Below, piece by piece: positions 17,979 through 25,814 of a stretch of DNA of 34,165 nt (positions are counted from its first letter, which is position 1; every line of letters begins with the position of its first letter). The position numbers and the translations under genes were made by a program. Location: NCBI GenBank assembly GCA_937950315.1, contig CALFDU010000059.1, positions 1 through 34,165 on the forward strand, written 5' to 3'. Below the pieces are notes generated by a model. It was given only the letters and a program-made list of their open reading frames with translations. It did no database searches and was not told the DNA's origin. This stretch comes from an uncultured Saprospiraceae bacterium (lineage in GTDB: Bacteria > Bacteroidota > Bacteroidia > Chitinophagales > Saprospiraceae).

Positions 17979-19604
17979 TTATAATTTAAATGTAGCTAGT
18001 GCTGGGTAGTTTCTTAATTTGCCATCAGAATCTTCTTTGAAGATTCTTCCGATCATATGGATTTCCCCATCCAGTTCAATGAATTTATTTGGACTAAATG
18101 ATCTGTTTGCATCCAATACAAATTGATCTTCTTCAAAATTTGAAATAGGGACAAGTTTGGAATCCTTTAATTGCATCAATTGCACATGTGTCATTTCCCA
18201 TCTAAATTTATTGATACCTACTGAAGAGTCTTTGAATGCGAAAATTAAACCTTGATCACTTTCATAATAATCAAAACCAGCTCTGATAACCTCGTCACTT
18301 TGAACAGGAATGGTCATTGGCTCCACATTGCCTTCTGTTAATGGGAATACATTAAACTCTTTTTTGTTTTTGAGGAAAATGGCGAAGTCACCTTGTTTTG
18401 TTGAAATCATATCTACGGCCTTTCCGTAAGATTTTTCTTCACTTCCCAAATAGGTAGTAGTGCAATTTTCTGAGCTACAATTGGTAACAAAATAGCTGCC
18501 TTTTCTAATATAACCTGACACCATGGTTTTCCCGTTGTCTGTCACTATTGTGGTATCTAGTATTCCATATTCGAGAGGATAATCCATAATATGACTGTAA
18601 GACAAATCACCTGAACTTGATATGTTTTGAATTCTTAGAGTATTTGGATGTGCATCTGGATTTTTCTTTTTATGGTAATCTTCTACTTCAACAATTGAAA
18701 CAGATTGTAAAGCACCAACACCACCGCTAAATTTTGTGTTTTTTGTTTTGGCCAGGGTTTTCCATTGCTTGCCATTTGAAACATCGATTGTATTGGTTAT
18801 GTTTCCATTTACATCAAAAGCTACAATCTCTTTTTGTCTGAATCTATTTCGGTCATCTTCTTTGTCTTGGTAGGCTTGATAAGCGATGGTTTTTCCAGTT
18901 GTTTGACAAGAAGCGTCATACTCACTTATCCAATAACTTTTTTTGTGAGCACCCTTGTAACTATCTTCCCAGTCTAAGTTTTGTGAGTCTGTTGTTTCAT
19001 AAAGTCTTGAATCAAAAAGACCACCAATACCCGATAAACTTGAAGTGATTTTTATCAAACCTTTTCCTTTTTTAGGTTCTTCCTTCGGTTGTTCAGGTTT
19101 CTTGGTCATTTTTTGACTTTTATATCCAGTAATTCTGCTTGAAAAGTTGGTCTTCAAACTGGTTTTATAAAATTCGTCAGGGTATTTTCTATTTTCTGTA
19201 TCGATGCGATCTACTTCTGATAAAGAGGGGTACATTTCAACAAGTTCTTTGTAGCTTTTTATATCTTCATCAGTACCATAGATTGTTCTTCCTTTTTTAA
19301 AATTTAGGTTTCCAGAAGGGAATTCATTTTTGTATAAAATATACTTTTTCTTATCGATTATTTTTCCCTCTTGGTTGTAGTCTGCGACATGGAATTGATT
19401 AAACTTGGTTTCGTCAGGACCGTTCATGGATAATTTGCCGCAGGTACTAGCTTCTGTTGTGAATACGCGCAAACCGTTGTCTGTTTTTGTAACATGTATT
19501 AAGTTAGAGCCTTGAGCTGCGGAATTGGGTATTGGAGCATAGCTGAGATTCTGGCCAAAGCTCAGAATGGGAAGTAGTAAAATGACAAGACAAATATTCT
19601 TCAT
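17979..19604 (-). CDS. Secreted protein of unknown function
   Basis: I do not recognise a family. The 541-residue product begins with a signal peptide (MKNICLVILLLPILSFG) and is otherwise soluble. Residues about 165-180 form a Pro/Glu/Lys-rich linker (KKPEQPKEEPKKGKG). It is followed by GLIKITSSLSGIGGLFD, a small hydrophobic Gly/Ser stretch. The rest consists of short beta-strand-like segments with repeated Asp/Asn/Gly turns (FDVNGNITNTIDVSNG, LDTTIVTDNGKTMVSGYIRKG), suggesting a propeller-like or beta-rich fold. There is no T9SS tail, so a periplasmic location is likely. It has its own upstream region of about 300 bp (19605-19901), where I see no other gene, and a stem-loop downstream. Confidence 0.65.
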   Translation of the reverse strand: MKNICLVILLLPILSFGQNLSYAPIPNSAAQGSNLIHVTKTDNGLRVFTTEASTCGKLSMNGPDETKFNQFHVADYNQEGKIIDKKKYILYKNEFPSGNLNFKKGRTIYGTDEDIKSYKELVEMYPSLSEVDRIDTENRKYPDEFYKTSLKTNFSSRITGYKSQKMTKKPEQPKEEPKKGKGLIKITSSLSGIGGLFDSRLYETTDSQNLDWEDSYKGAHKKSYWISEYDASCQTTGKTIAYQAYQDKEDDRNRFRQKEIVAFDVNGNITNTIDVSNGKQWKTLAKTKNTKFSGGVGALQSVSIVEVEDYHKKKNPDAHPNTLRIQNISSSGDLSYSHIMDYPLEYGILDTTIVTDNGKTMVSGYIRKGSYFVTNCSSENCTTTYLGSEEKSYGKAVDMISTKQGDFAIFLKNKKEFNVFPLTEGNVEPMTIPVQSDEVIRAGFDYYESDQGLIFAFKDSSVGINKFRWEMTHVQLMQLKDSKLVPISNFEEDQFVLDANRSFSPNKFIELDGEIHMIGRIFKEDSDGKLRNYPALATFKL

Positions 19605-19901
19605 GGTTATAGTTGGTTTAAAAATAAGTGATTAGTAATTGCAAGCTTGAACAACACACAGGAATCAAGGTGATGTGCGGTATTAACAAATATAAGATAG
19701 ATTTGAATATGTACTATTAAAACGCTTTGGTTATATGTTAAAGGTGAGGTTGTTTTAAAATACAACAAGCGGTTGTAGGTACCAATATTTTATAAAATAC
19801 AAAATTCAAAATAATCCTGATGTTGGTGCAGTTTTGGTATCTTGGGTATTGTATGATTTACGTAAAATTTCATTTATTCTATTAACCATTATTAAATCAT
19901 C

Positions 19902-20333
19902 ATGTCGATCTTCATACAGACACTTTTCAAAGACCCAATATTTCTTCCTATCCTTTCTAAAGGGAATCTTCAAGCAATTGAAAAACAAGAACGGATCTCC
20001 TACAACAAGAAATCTGAAAATTATTATACGATTAATAGCTTGCAATTTTTAGATATAGACTTTCGTCAAATTTCAATACAAAAGATGTCCGCATCCATTT
20101 TTATAGTCATGCACACAGATGATGCTCGCTTAATGAACGATTCCGAGAAATATTTTGGATCCAAAAGCAATAAATGGAACGGCTTTAATGATATGTTCAA
20201 GTCTAAAAATATATCAAAAAGAAAATACGAATTTCAATCCGAAATGTACGATCTCACATTTTCCATTCTTGAAAAAAGTGAAGTATTTCAGCTTAGGATT
20301 TTAGGTGATTTATTGGAAAGTACTGTTCAATAG
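19902..20333 (+). CDS. Small soluble protein of unknown function
   Basis: A 143-residue ORF begins MSIFIQTLFKDPIFLPILSKG and has no signal peptide, no helix long enough to cross a membrane and no family that I recognise. The sequence is mixed and protein-like, not low-complexity (QFLDIDFRQISIQKMSASIFIVMHTDDARLMND). Codon choice is AT-rich like its neighbours. A shorter ORF on the opposite strand (19806-20045) overlaps it, and the longer plus-strand reading was preferred. It stands alone between the unknown secreted protein gene and the regulatory region of the TPR sensor kinase. A weak inverted repeat (TTAGGTG ... CACCTAA, starting near 20338) follows the stop. Confidence 0.45.
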   Translation: MSIFIQTLFKDPIFLPILSKGNLQAIEKQERISYNKKSENYYTINSLQFLDIDFRQISIQKMSASIFIVMHTDDARLMNDSEKYFGSKSNKWNGFNDMFKSKNISKRKYEFQSEMYDLTFSILEKSEVFQLRILGDLLESTVQ

Positions 20334-20485
20334 GATTTTAGGTGGTGAGCAGGGGCACCTTCTTACATAATTCACCTAATGGATTGCTTTTATGACTTTT
20401 CAGAGCATCAATGCTAGTGTTTTGGCAAGAACTCCACTCGTTTTCACACAATTTATTAAGCTCAATAACTTAAATTAATCTACAA

Positions 20486-20507
20486 CGGCATCACATCATC
20501 ATGCGAT
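20486..20507. promoter_or_regulatory. Degenerate copy of the response-regulator palindrome
   Basis: These 22 bases begin CGGCATCACATCA and match, without gaps, 19 of 22 bases of the minus-strand reading of the palindrome at 25451-25484, including 13 identical bases in a row. They lie 280 bases upstream of the sensor kinase gene, while the palindrome lies upstream of the response regulator gene. A shared binding site for the pair is the simplest explanation. Confidence 0.5.
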
Positions 20508-20532
20508 TGTGGCTCCAAACCCTTCATACTAT

Positions 20533-20570
20533 TTTTGTATCGATACAAAATACATATGCTGATACATATG
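20533..20570. promoter_or_regulatory. 18-bp palindrome plus direct repeat, candidate operator
   Basis: TTTTGTATCGATACAAAA (20533-20550) is a perfect palindrome. Right after it ATACATATG occurs twice (20550-20558 and 20562-20570), 12 bp apart. It lies about 220 bases before the sensor kinase gene, in a 453-bp gap (20334-20786) that also contains the degenerate palindrome copy, a tiny ORF of eight codons at 20641 and a terminator-like hairpin. Confidence 0.45.
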
Positions 20571-20692
20571 ATTATGTCAGGTTTAGACACATTATTTATA
20601 TAATTTTTATTTACCTATCAAAACCTTACTACAATATAAGATGACCCAGACGGGTAATCAACAATAGATAAATTTTTAGGAATGTCCGTAGG

Positions 20693-20734
20693 AAAGAGTC
20701 AGTTACAACCATAACTGACTCTTTTCTTTTTTTG
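20693..20734 (+). terminator. Strong intrinsic terminator 52 bases before the sensor kinase gene
   Basis: AAAGAGTCAGTTA (20693-20705) pairs perfectly with TAACTGACTCTTT (20712-20724), with a 6-base loop and a following T-rich run to 20734. It reads in the plus direction but no clear plus-strand gene ends here. It may be a leader attenuator for the kinase gene or the end of a small RNA starting near 20570. Confidence 0.75.
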
Positions 20735-20786
20735 ACAATAAAAAAATTCTTACCTTTCTCGCAGCTGATCATTTAATATAACCCTT

Positions 20787-23096
20787 ATGCGCATACTAAG
20801 ACTTGCAATATGCCAACTGTTGCTGTGTATATGCTTTTCATCTGCAGTTACTCCAATCCATGCCCAATCTCAAACTGTTCGGGATTCTTTTGACCTCCTT
20901 ATTCAAGAAGAAACCAATGATTCACTTAAAATTATACATATTATTAGGTGTATTGAAGAGTGTGGCTTTACAAGTCAAGATGAAATATTGGCCAAATCTA
21001 CCGTCGCGGAAGAACTTGCTAATAAGCTCAATTCTGAAATTTTACTTTTTAACGTCTATTTAGCGGCGGGAACGCAATTGACCTTGATCAAAGATGGAAA
21101 AGACAAATCCAAAGAAATACTCACGAATTTAAAGGATCTTGCTACAGCAAATAACAATGTAGCCTACATCGCAAGAGCCGATGTAGGTTTGGCTGGATTG
21201 TTAAGTAAAGAAGGAAAGGTAGAAAAGGCCAAAGAACTTATTTTTACAACGATAGACTTACTGAAACCAACCAATTTTAATGGAATCAAAGCCAGTTGCT
21301 ATAATGAATTATCTCAAGTGTACATTATCGAAAGTGATTTTGAAAATGCCAATATGGTCATCGACTCAACCATTGAATTATTAAAAGAGGATACCTTATC
21401 AATTCAACTTTTTTCGGCTTATTCCAATAAGGGGAGGGTGTATCGTGCACTAGGGGAAAATGACAAAGCAAAGCAACAATACAAACTTGCAGAAAAAGTA
21501 GCCATTGCCAATAATCGAAAATCCAATCTTAAAGTTGTCTATAATAATCTAGGAAACATAGAGCACTTGGCAGGTAATTATGATAAAGCCATAGAGTATT
21601 ATTTTAATTCGATCAAAATAAAAGAGGAGCTTGGGGACTTTAGAGGGCTTTCTGTAGGATATCATAATATCGGAGCCATTTATGTCGATATGCAAGATTG
21701 GGAAAAAGCCTTAGAAAATTTTGAGCTTAGCAATGAGATGGCAAGAGACATTGACTTTAAAGTTTTAATGGTCCACAATGACAATAAAATTGGAAGTACC
21801 TTCTTGGAATTAGGGAAACCAGAACAAGCCATTGAGAAATTTATTTTCGCTTTGGACAATGCACGTAAAGCAAGTTTTAAATATGGAATTGCCACCAGCC
21901 TATATCGATTAGGAGATGTCTATATAGAAACAAAAGAACACGAAAAAAGCAATAGCTATCTTTTGGAAGCATTGGGTGCATCTAAAGAAATCAATAGCAA
22001 ACCTCTTGAAAGTGCAGTTTTGGTTTCACTCGCCGAAAACTATATCAAAAGCCCGAAGTCAAAAAACCAAGGCGCTGGAAGTAGTAACATAAAAGAAAAT
22101 GAAATCCATCAATACTTGTTATCTGCCAAGTCTCTTTCTGATGAAATGGAGAATGTTGATAATCAATTGACAGCTTTGAAAGGATTGAACTTGTTTTATT
22201 CTTCAACCGGAAACCACAAAGAAAATGTAGCAGTTTTAAAAGAAACGCTCGCACTGAAAGATACCATATTTACAAAAGACAGGGTAGATGCCATCGCAGA
22301 TTGGGAAACCAAATACGAAACATCTCAAAAAGAAAAAGAAATCTTAAAGCTTGAAAACGAGCAAAAAATTGCAGAAATAAAAAGAGTCCAGACCAACTAC
22401 ATCACCATAGCCTCCGGAATATTTTTACTCATCTTAGGCTATCTCGGTTACCTTTATGTCGTTCAACAAAACAAACGAAAACAAAGGAATCAAAGAGAAG
22501 CCTTTCGATCTAAACTTTCAAGCGACCTCCACGATGATGTCGGTACCATTCTAACGGGTCTGGCCATGCAGACAGAATTGCTAAGTAATTTTGTCCCTGA
22601 TGAAGTGAAATCTAATGTGGAAAGCATCGCATCCATGAGTCGAGATGCCATGGGAAAAATGAGAGATACTGTATGGGCCATCGATTCCCGTAAAGATACG
22701 GTGGATGATTTGGCACACCGAATGATAGATTTTGCAGAAGAGAATTTAATGAGCAAAGACATTCAACTCAAGTTCAACTCCAACCTCAACGAAAAAGATG
22801 TACATATTGAACCAGAAATAAGGCAGAACGTCTACCTGATTTTCAAAGAAGCCATTGCCAATGTCTTAAAACATTCAAATGCCGATTTGGTCAATGTCGA
22901 TTTGATTTCAACCAAATCTCAACTTGATTTAAGTATACACGACAACGGTACCTTTGATGAGCACAACATCAAAACATCAGGAACAGGAACCTCTAACATG
23001 AAGATGCGTACCTCCAATCTAGGTGGCGATTTTAAATTGGTGAAATCAGATGGTTTTAAAATCTTGTTGAGTGTTCCTTTAAAAAAGATAAGCTAG
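20787..23096 (+). CDS. TPR-repeat sensor histidine kinase (HisKA_3/NarL class)
   Basis: The 769-residue product has a signal peptide (1-27, ending HAQ) and a periplasmic region of TPR repeats (about 60-500; for example LKVVYNNLGNIEHLAGNYDKAIEYYFNS). A coiled stretch, one transmembrane helix (about 536-556) and a cytoplasmic kinase follow. The phosphoacceptor is His582 in SSDLHDDVGTILTG, the HisKA_3 type that pairs with NarL/LuxR regulators. The ATPase has the N-box FKEAIANVLKHSNA, IHDNGTF and GTGTSNM. It phosphorylates itself and then, presumably, the LuxR-type regulator encoded at 24759-25421. Its stop TAG lies in a CTAG that also holds the stop of the convergent metalloprotease gene. A terminator-like hairpin and operator-like repeats lie in its leader. 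Confidence 0.93.
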   Translation: MRILRLAICQLLLCICFSSAVTPIHAQSQTVRDSFDLLIQEETNDSLKIIHIIRCIEECGFTSQDEILAKSTVAEELANKLNSEILLFNVYLAAGTQLTLIKDGKDKSKEILTNLKDLATANNNVAYIARADVGLAGLLSKEGKVEKAKELIFTTIDLLKPTNFNGIKASCYNELSQVYIIESDFENANMVIDSTIELLKEDTLSIQLFSAYSNKGRVYRALGENDKAKQQYKLAEKVAIANNRKSNLKVVYNNLGNIEHLAGNYDKAIEYYFNSIKIKEELGDFRGLSVGYHNIGAIYVDMQDWEKALENFELSNEMARDIDFKVLMVHNDNKIGSTFLELGKPEQAIEKFIFALDNARKASFKYGIATSLYRLGDVYIETKEHEKSNSYLLEALGASKEINSKPLESAVLVSLAENYIKSPKSKNQGAGSSNIKENEIHQYLLSAKSLSDEMENVDNQLTALKGLNLFYSSTGNHKENVAVLKETLALKDTIFTKDRVDAIADWETKYETSQKEKEILKLENEQKIAEIKRVQTNYITIASGIFLLILGYLGYLYVVQQNKRKQRNQREAFRSKLSSDLHDDVGTILTGLAMQTELLSNFVPDEVKSNVESIASMSRDAMGKMRDTVWAIDSRKDTVDDLAHRMIDFAEENLMSKDIQLKFNSNLNEKDVHIEPEIRQNVYLIFKEAIANVLKHSNADLVNVDLISTKSQLDLSIHDNGTFDEHNIKTSGTGTSNMKMRTSNLGGDFKLVKSDGFKILLSVPLKKIS

Positions 23097-24748
23097 TAGG
23101 CACCAAGTTCACGGACTCTTTGAAAACCATTTTGGCCCACATATTTGTAGGTGTGGCCCTCTGACAAAATCCATATTCTGTTTTTGTTATAAACAGATAC
23201 ATCGGTTCCTATGTTATTATCTATATCCCTACAGTTTATCTTTTCATCACCTTCACAAAGACAATAGGAAGGGACATTGTTTCTGATTTCTCTTGGGTGA
23301 CTTCCATTGGTGGAAATTTTTATTTTGTTGTTTGAGTCAATGATGACCATGGTGCCGTCGAGTCCAATACTTGCTTTTTTGACGTTTGTTTGAAACCTTG
23401 CCCAAGCATTATTCTTATTGGACAATAAATCACTTCCTGCCAAAACATAAGCCTTGTTATTGTTGTCTATGAGAATTTCACTTACCTTCTGTGAAGGTCC
23501 ATTTTCTACAAACCTTTGATTTTGCCTTTCGTAAGCTTTACCTTCTTCATCAATGATCCAAATGTTGCCTTTGGAATTACTCGCAATCTTTGTGGCTTTT
23601 CTACTGTGAGGAATCATGCCAAAAACCTTGGTGTAGTCATCATATGTAATAACGGTCCCTTCGTCATCAATTAAAAATACAGTATCAAAGTTTTTTGCGC
23701 TCAATTGAACAAATTTTCTGTTCGTCTCAATCTTATCCCACTTAAATCGATCCCATTTCCAAAGCACATTGTAGTTATCAATTCCCCAAGCCACACAATC
23801 ATTGACCAGCGAAATATCTTTTAGGTTTCTTGGTGCTGTTTTCCTTGCATAAGGTTCTGCCAAAAAGGTATCTCCCCATATGCTATACTCATACGCATTC
23901 TCATTCAAAACAGTAACAGCATCCCAGTTACATTCTGAATAATAACCTTGATTGATCCTTGCCGCATTTTTTCCTGAGAAGATCAATTCGAGTTCTTTCT
24001 CGTTGTCTATGAATTTACCTGGATTGTTTTTGTTTTTATAAATATCCCCCATGGTATGGGCGCAATTGGTTGTCATAATGGTAAACTTGCCTTCATTCCC
24101 TATTTCATATGGTGAGGTAGCTCCCATTTCGTGGGTCAAGCCAAATAAATGAGACATTTCGTGCAGGAATATGTTCCGGCGAAATTGATACGCATTGAAA
24201 TTTATTTTAAATATTGCAGTTTTGTATCCGTGAGGATTTGCTCCATTTATGCCAATGGCATCTCTGATGGTATCTTTTTTTCCTTCTTGATTTACAATTA
24301 TTTTGTCGGGATTTGACTTACGATGAACGTAACAAATTACATCTGCTTTGTTGAAGCTTCTTAGATAAGAGATTCTTTTGAATTCATTGTTTAATGCTTC
24401 TGAATCTGAATTTAGATTATTAAAGTCCTTGATATTAACAGCATTAAAGGAAAACGCATCTATTGATTCAATATCTTGAAATGCTATTTCAGAAATGGCA
24501 ACAAGACTCAATTTCATGTTAACACCTGACTTGTCTAAGATTTCATTTGATTCTCTAAATACCTTGGTAGAATGTTGTTGAATTTCGGCATTTGTTGTTG
24601 GCACATTGGGATTGCTTGAGTAAAGAACTGCAACCTTGATTTCATGTTTTGTACTTCCTTGACCATAGGTGCTTTCAATGGTTGATAGGATCAAAGTGAG
24701 AAGAGTGAGAGAAAGTAATAATGTCTTTTGGGGTAGTTGAGGTTTCAT
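23093..24748 (-). CDS. Secreted metzincin protease with C-terminal tectonin-like propeller
   Basis: The 551-residue product has a signal peptide (ending near STYGQ, residue 30) and a metzincin zinc site HEMSHLFGLTH (His196, Glu197, His200, His206) that fits HExxHxxGxxH. A likely Met-turn follows at KFTIMTTNC (Met225). Residues about 310-551 contain repeats such as VAWGIDNYNVLWKWD, VFLIDDEGTVITYD, IWIIDEEGKAYERQ and IWILSEGHTYKYV, which resemble tectonin-type beta-propeller blades that often bind glycans. There is no T9SS tail. The gene starts 10 bases after the stop of the response-regulator gene, so the two are very likely co-transcribed and the protease may be part of the output. It shares its stop tetranucleotide CTAG with the convergent kinase gene. 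Confidence 0.85.
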   Translation of the reverse strand: MKPQLPQKTLLLSLTLLTLILSTIESTYGQGSTKHEIKVAVLYSSNPNVPTTNAEIQQHSTKVFRESNEILDKSGVNMKLSLVAISEIAFQDIESIDAFSFNAVNIKDFNNLNSDSEALNNEFKRISYLRSFNKADVICYVHRKSNPDKIIVNQEGKKDTIRDAIGINGANPHGYKTAIFKINFNAYQFRRNIFLHEMSHLFGLTHEMGATSPYEIGNEGKFTIMTTNCAHTMGDIYKNKNNPGKFIDNEKELELIFSGKNAARINQGYYSECNWDAVTVLNENAYEYSIWGDTFLAEPYARKTAPRNLKDISLVNDCVAWGIDNYNVLWKWDRFKWDKIETNRKFVQLSAKNFDTVFLIDDEGTVITYDDYTKVFGMIPHSRKATKIASNSKGNIWIIDEEGKAYERQNQRFVENGPSQKVSEILIDNNNKAYVLAGSDLLSNKNNAWARFQTNVKKASIGLDGTMVIIDSNNKIKISTNGSHPREIRNNVPSYCLCEGDEKINCRDIDNNIGTDVSVYNKNRIWILSEGHTYKYVGQNGFQRVRELGAY

Positions 24749-24758
24749 TTTGATTGAT

Positions 24759-25421
24759 TTAAGTTTGATCTAAATCACCATCTAGATACATATGTACCAC
24801 TTCTATTTTTGAATTTACTTCGAGTGTTTTATAGATGGCTTTGATATGGGTTCTGACTGTGTTCATGGATATGTTGAGTTTTTCACCAATCAACTTGTAA
24901 CTTAATCCGTCGGATAAGGCGGAGACAATATCAAGTTGTCTATCTGTTAATTTGCTATTGTTTGCAGCAGGTTTTTTGCTAGCTACTGGAGAGAAATGCT
25001 GCGCAATTTTTCTGGCAACAGCCGGAGACATATAGGATCCTCCTCTATACACTGTGAAAACAGCATCCATAATCACCTTCAGTGAGGTTTTTTTAGAAAT
25101 ATAAGAACAAGCACCTGCGCAGAGCGCTTTAAAAATACGCTCAGATTCATCAAAAGCAGTGAGCATGATGATATCGGTTTTGTCCAGTCCCTTTTTAATA
25201 TACGGAATGCCAGTAATCCCATCCATCCCAGGTAAGCCTATGTCAAGCAATATTACATCCACTGGTAATTTTACTTCTTTAATTTGCTCCAAAGCTTCCT
25301 CCACACTAAATGCATCAAAGGCCAATTCTAAAGCCGGATACATTTCAATACTGCTTACCAAACTTCTATGAATCGTCTGATCGTCCTCTATAACGCCTAC
25401 TCTAATTAGTTCCATAATCAA
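24759..25421 (-). CDS. NarL/LuxR-type response regulator
   Basis: The 220-residue protein has a receiver domain (about 5-125) with acidic pair Glu12/Asp13, phosphoacceptor Asp60 (VILLDIGLPGMDG), the Thr of IIMLTAF and Lys of SYISKKTS. A GerE/LuxR helix-turn-helix follows at about 155-215 (LTDRQLDIVSALSDGLSYK, ISMNTVRTHIKAIYKTL). This class pairs with HisKA_3 kinases, and the only such kinase here is encoded at 20787-23096. The ATG at 25415 (MELIRVGVIED) is an alternative start. The gene leads a two-gene unit with the metzincin protease. A 34-bp palindrome lies 30 bases upstream and may be its own operator. Confidence 0.93.
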   Translation of the reverse strand: MIMELIRVGVIEDDQTIHRSLVSSIEMYPALELAFDAFSVEEALEQIKEVKLPVDVILLDIGLPGMDGITGIPYIKKGLDKTDIIMLTAFDESERIFKALCAGACSYISKKTSLKVIMDAVFTVYRGGSYMSPAVARKIAQHFSPVASKKPAANNSKLTDRQLDIVSALSDGLSYKLIGEKLNISMNTVRTHIKAIYKTLEVNSKIEVVHMYLDGDLDQT

Positions 25422-25450
25422 TTTTTTCTAAATTTAGTTTAAATATTTGA

Positions 25451-25484
25451 TTGGCGGTATCACATTTTGATGTGATGCCGCCAA
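25451..25484. promoter_or_regulatory. 34-bp near-perfect palindrome upstream of the response regulator
   Basis: Half-sites TTGGCGGTATCACAT (25451-25465) and ATGTGATGCCGCCAA (25470-25484) are complementary at 14 of 15 positions, with a T/G wobble at the other and a 4-base centre. It is not behind any gene, so a terminator role is unlikely. It fits a binding site for a dimeric regulator, or an RNA hairpin in the 5' leader of the response-regulator gene. A related sequence lies at 20486-20507. Confidence 0.6.
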
Positions 25485-25579
25485 CAAATTGTTTTTTGTA
25501 TTTGATAAATTTAAAAAGGACTATATTTAGTGAAATCCATCTAAGAACAAATTTCACAATTCACCAAGGAAACATATAA

Positions 25580-25720
25580 ATGAGATCGTTACTTCTAATT
25601 TCCTTCCTACTCATTATGTATAATTGTTTGGGCGCTCAAGCCAAATATAACTACAATTGGTTGTTTAGCAATAACACAGAGATCACTCTCCCTCTAACTA
25701 AGCGAAATTCTATTTTCTAA
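25580..25720 (+). pseudogene. Orphan signal-peptide fragment, possible remnant of a secreted-protein gene
   Basis: An ORF of 46 codons encodes MRSLLLISFLLIMYNCLGAQ, a good signal peptide, followed by AKYNYNWLFSNNTEITLPLT and then a stop. The AKY-x-YNW segment resembles the first mature residues of large Saprospiria exoproteins. No continuation was seen in the other frames before the next gene at 25815. It is either a 5' gene remnant or a tiny secreted peptide. The region 25422-25814 holds no other gene. Confidence 0.45.
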
Positions 25721-25814
25721 AAAAAGAATAATCAGTTTTTTTTAATACGAATTGGTAAACCCTCAACATGGATATAATAACAAAAAATCCAGATAACATT
25801 CATTAGAGCCGTTT

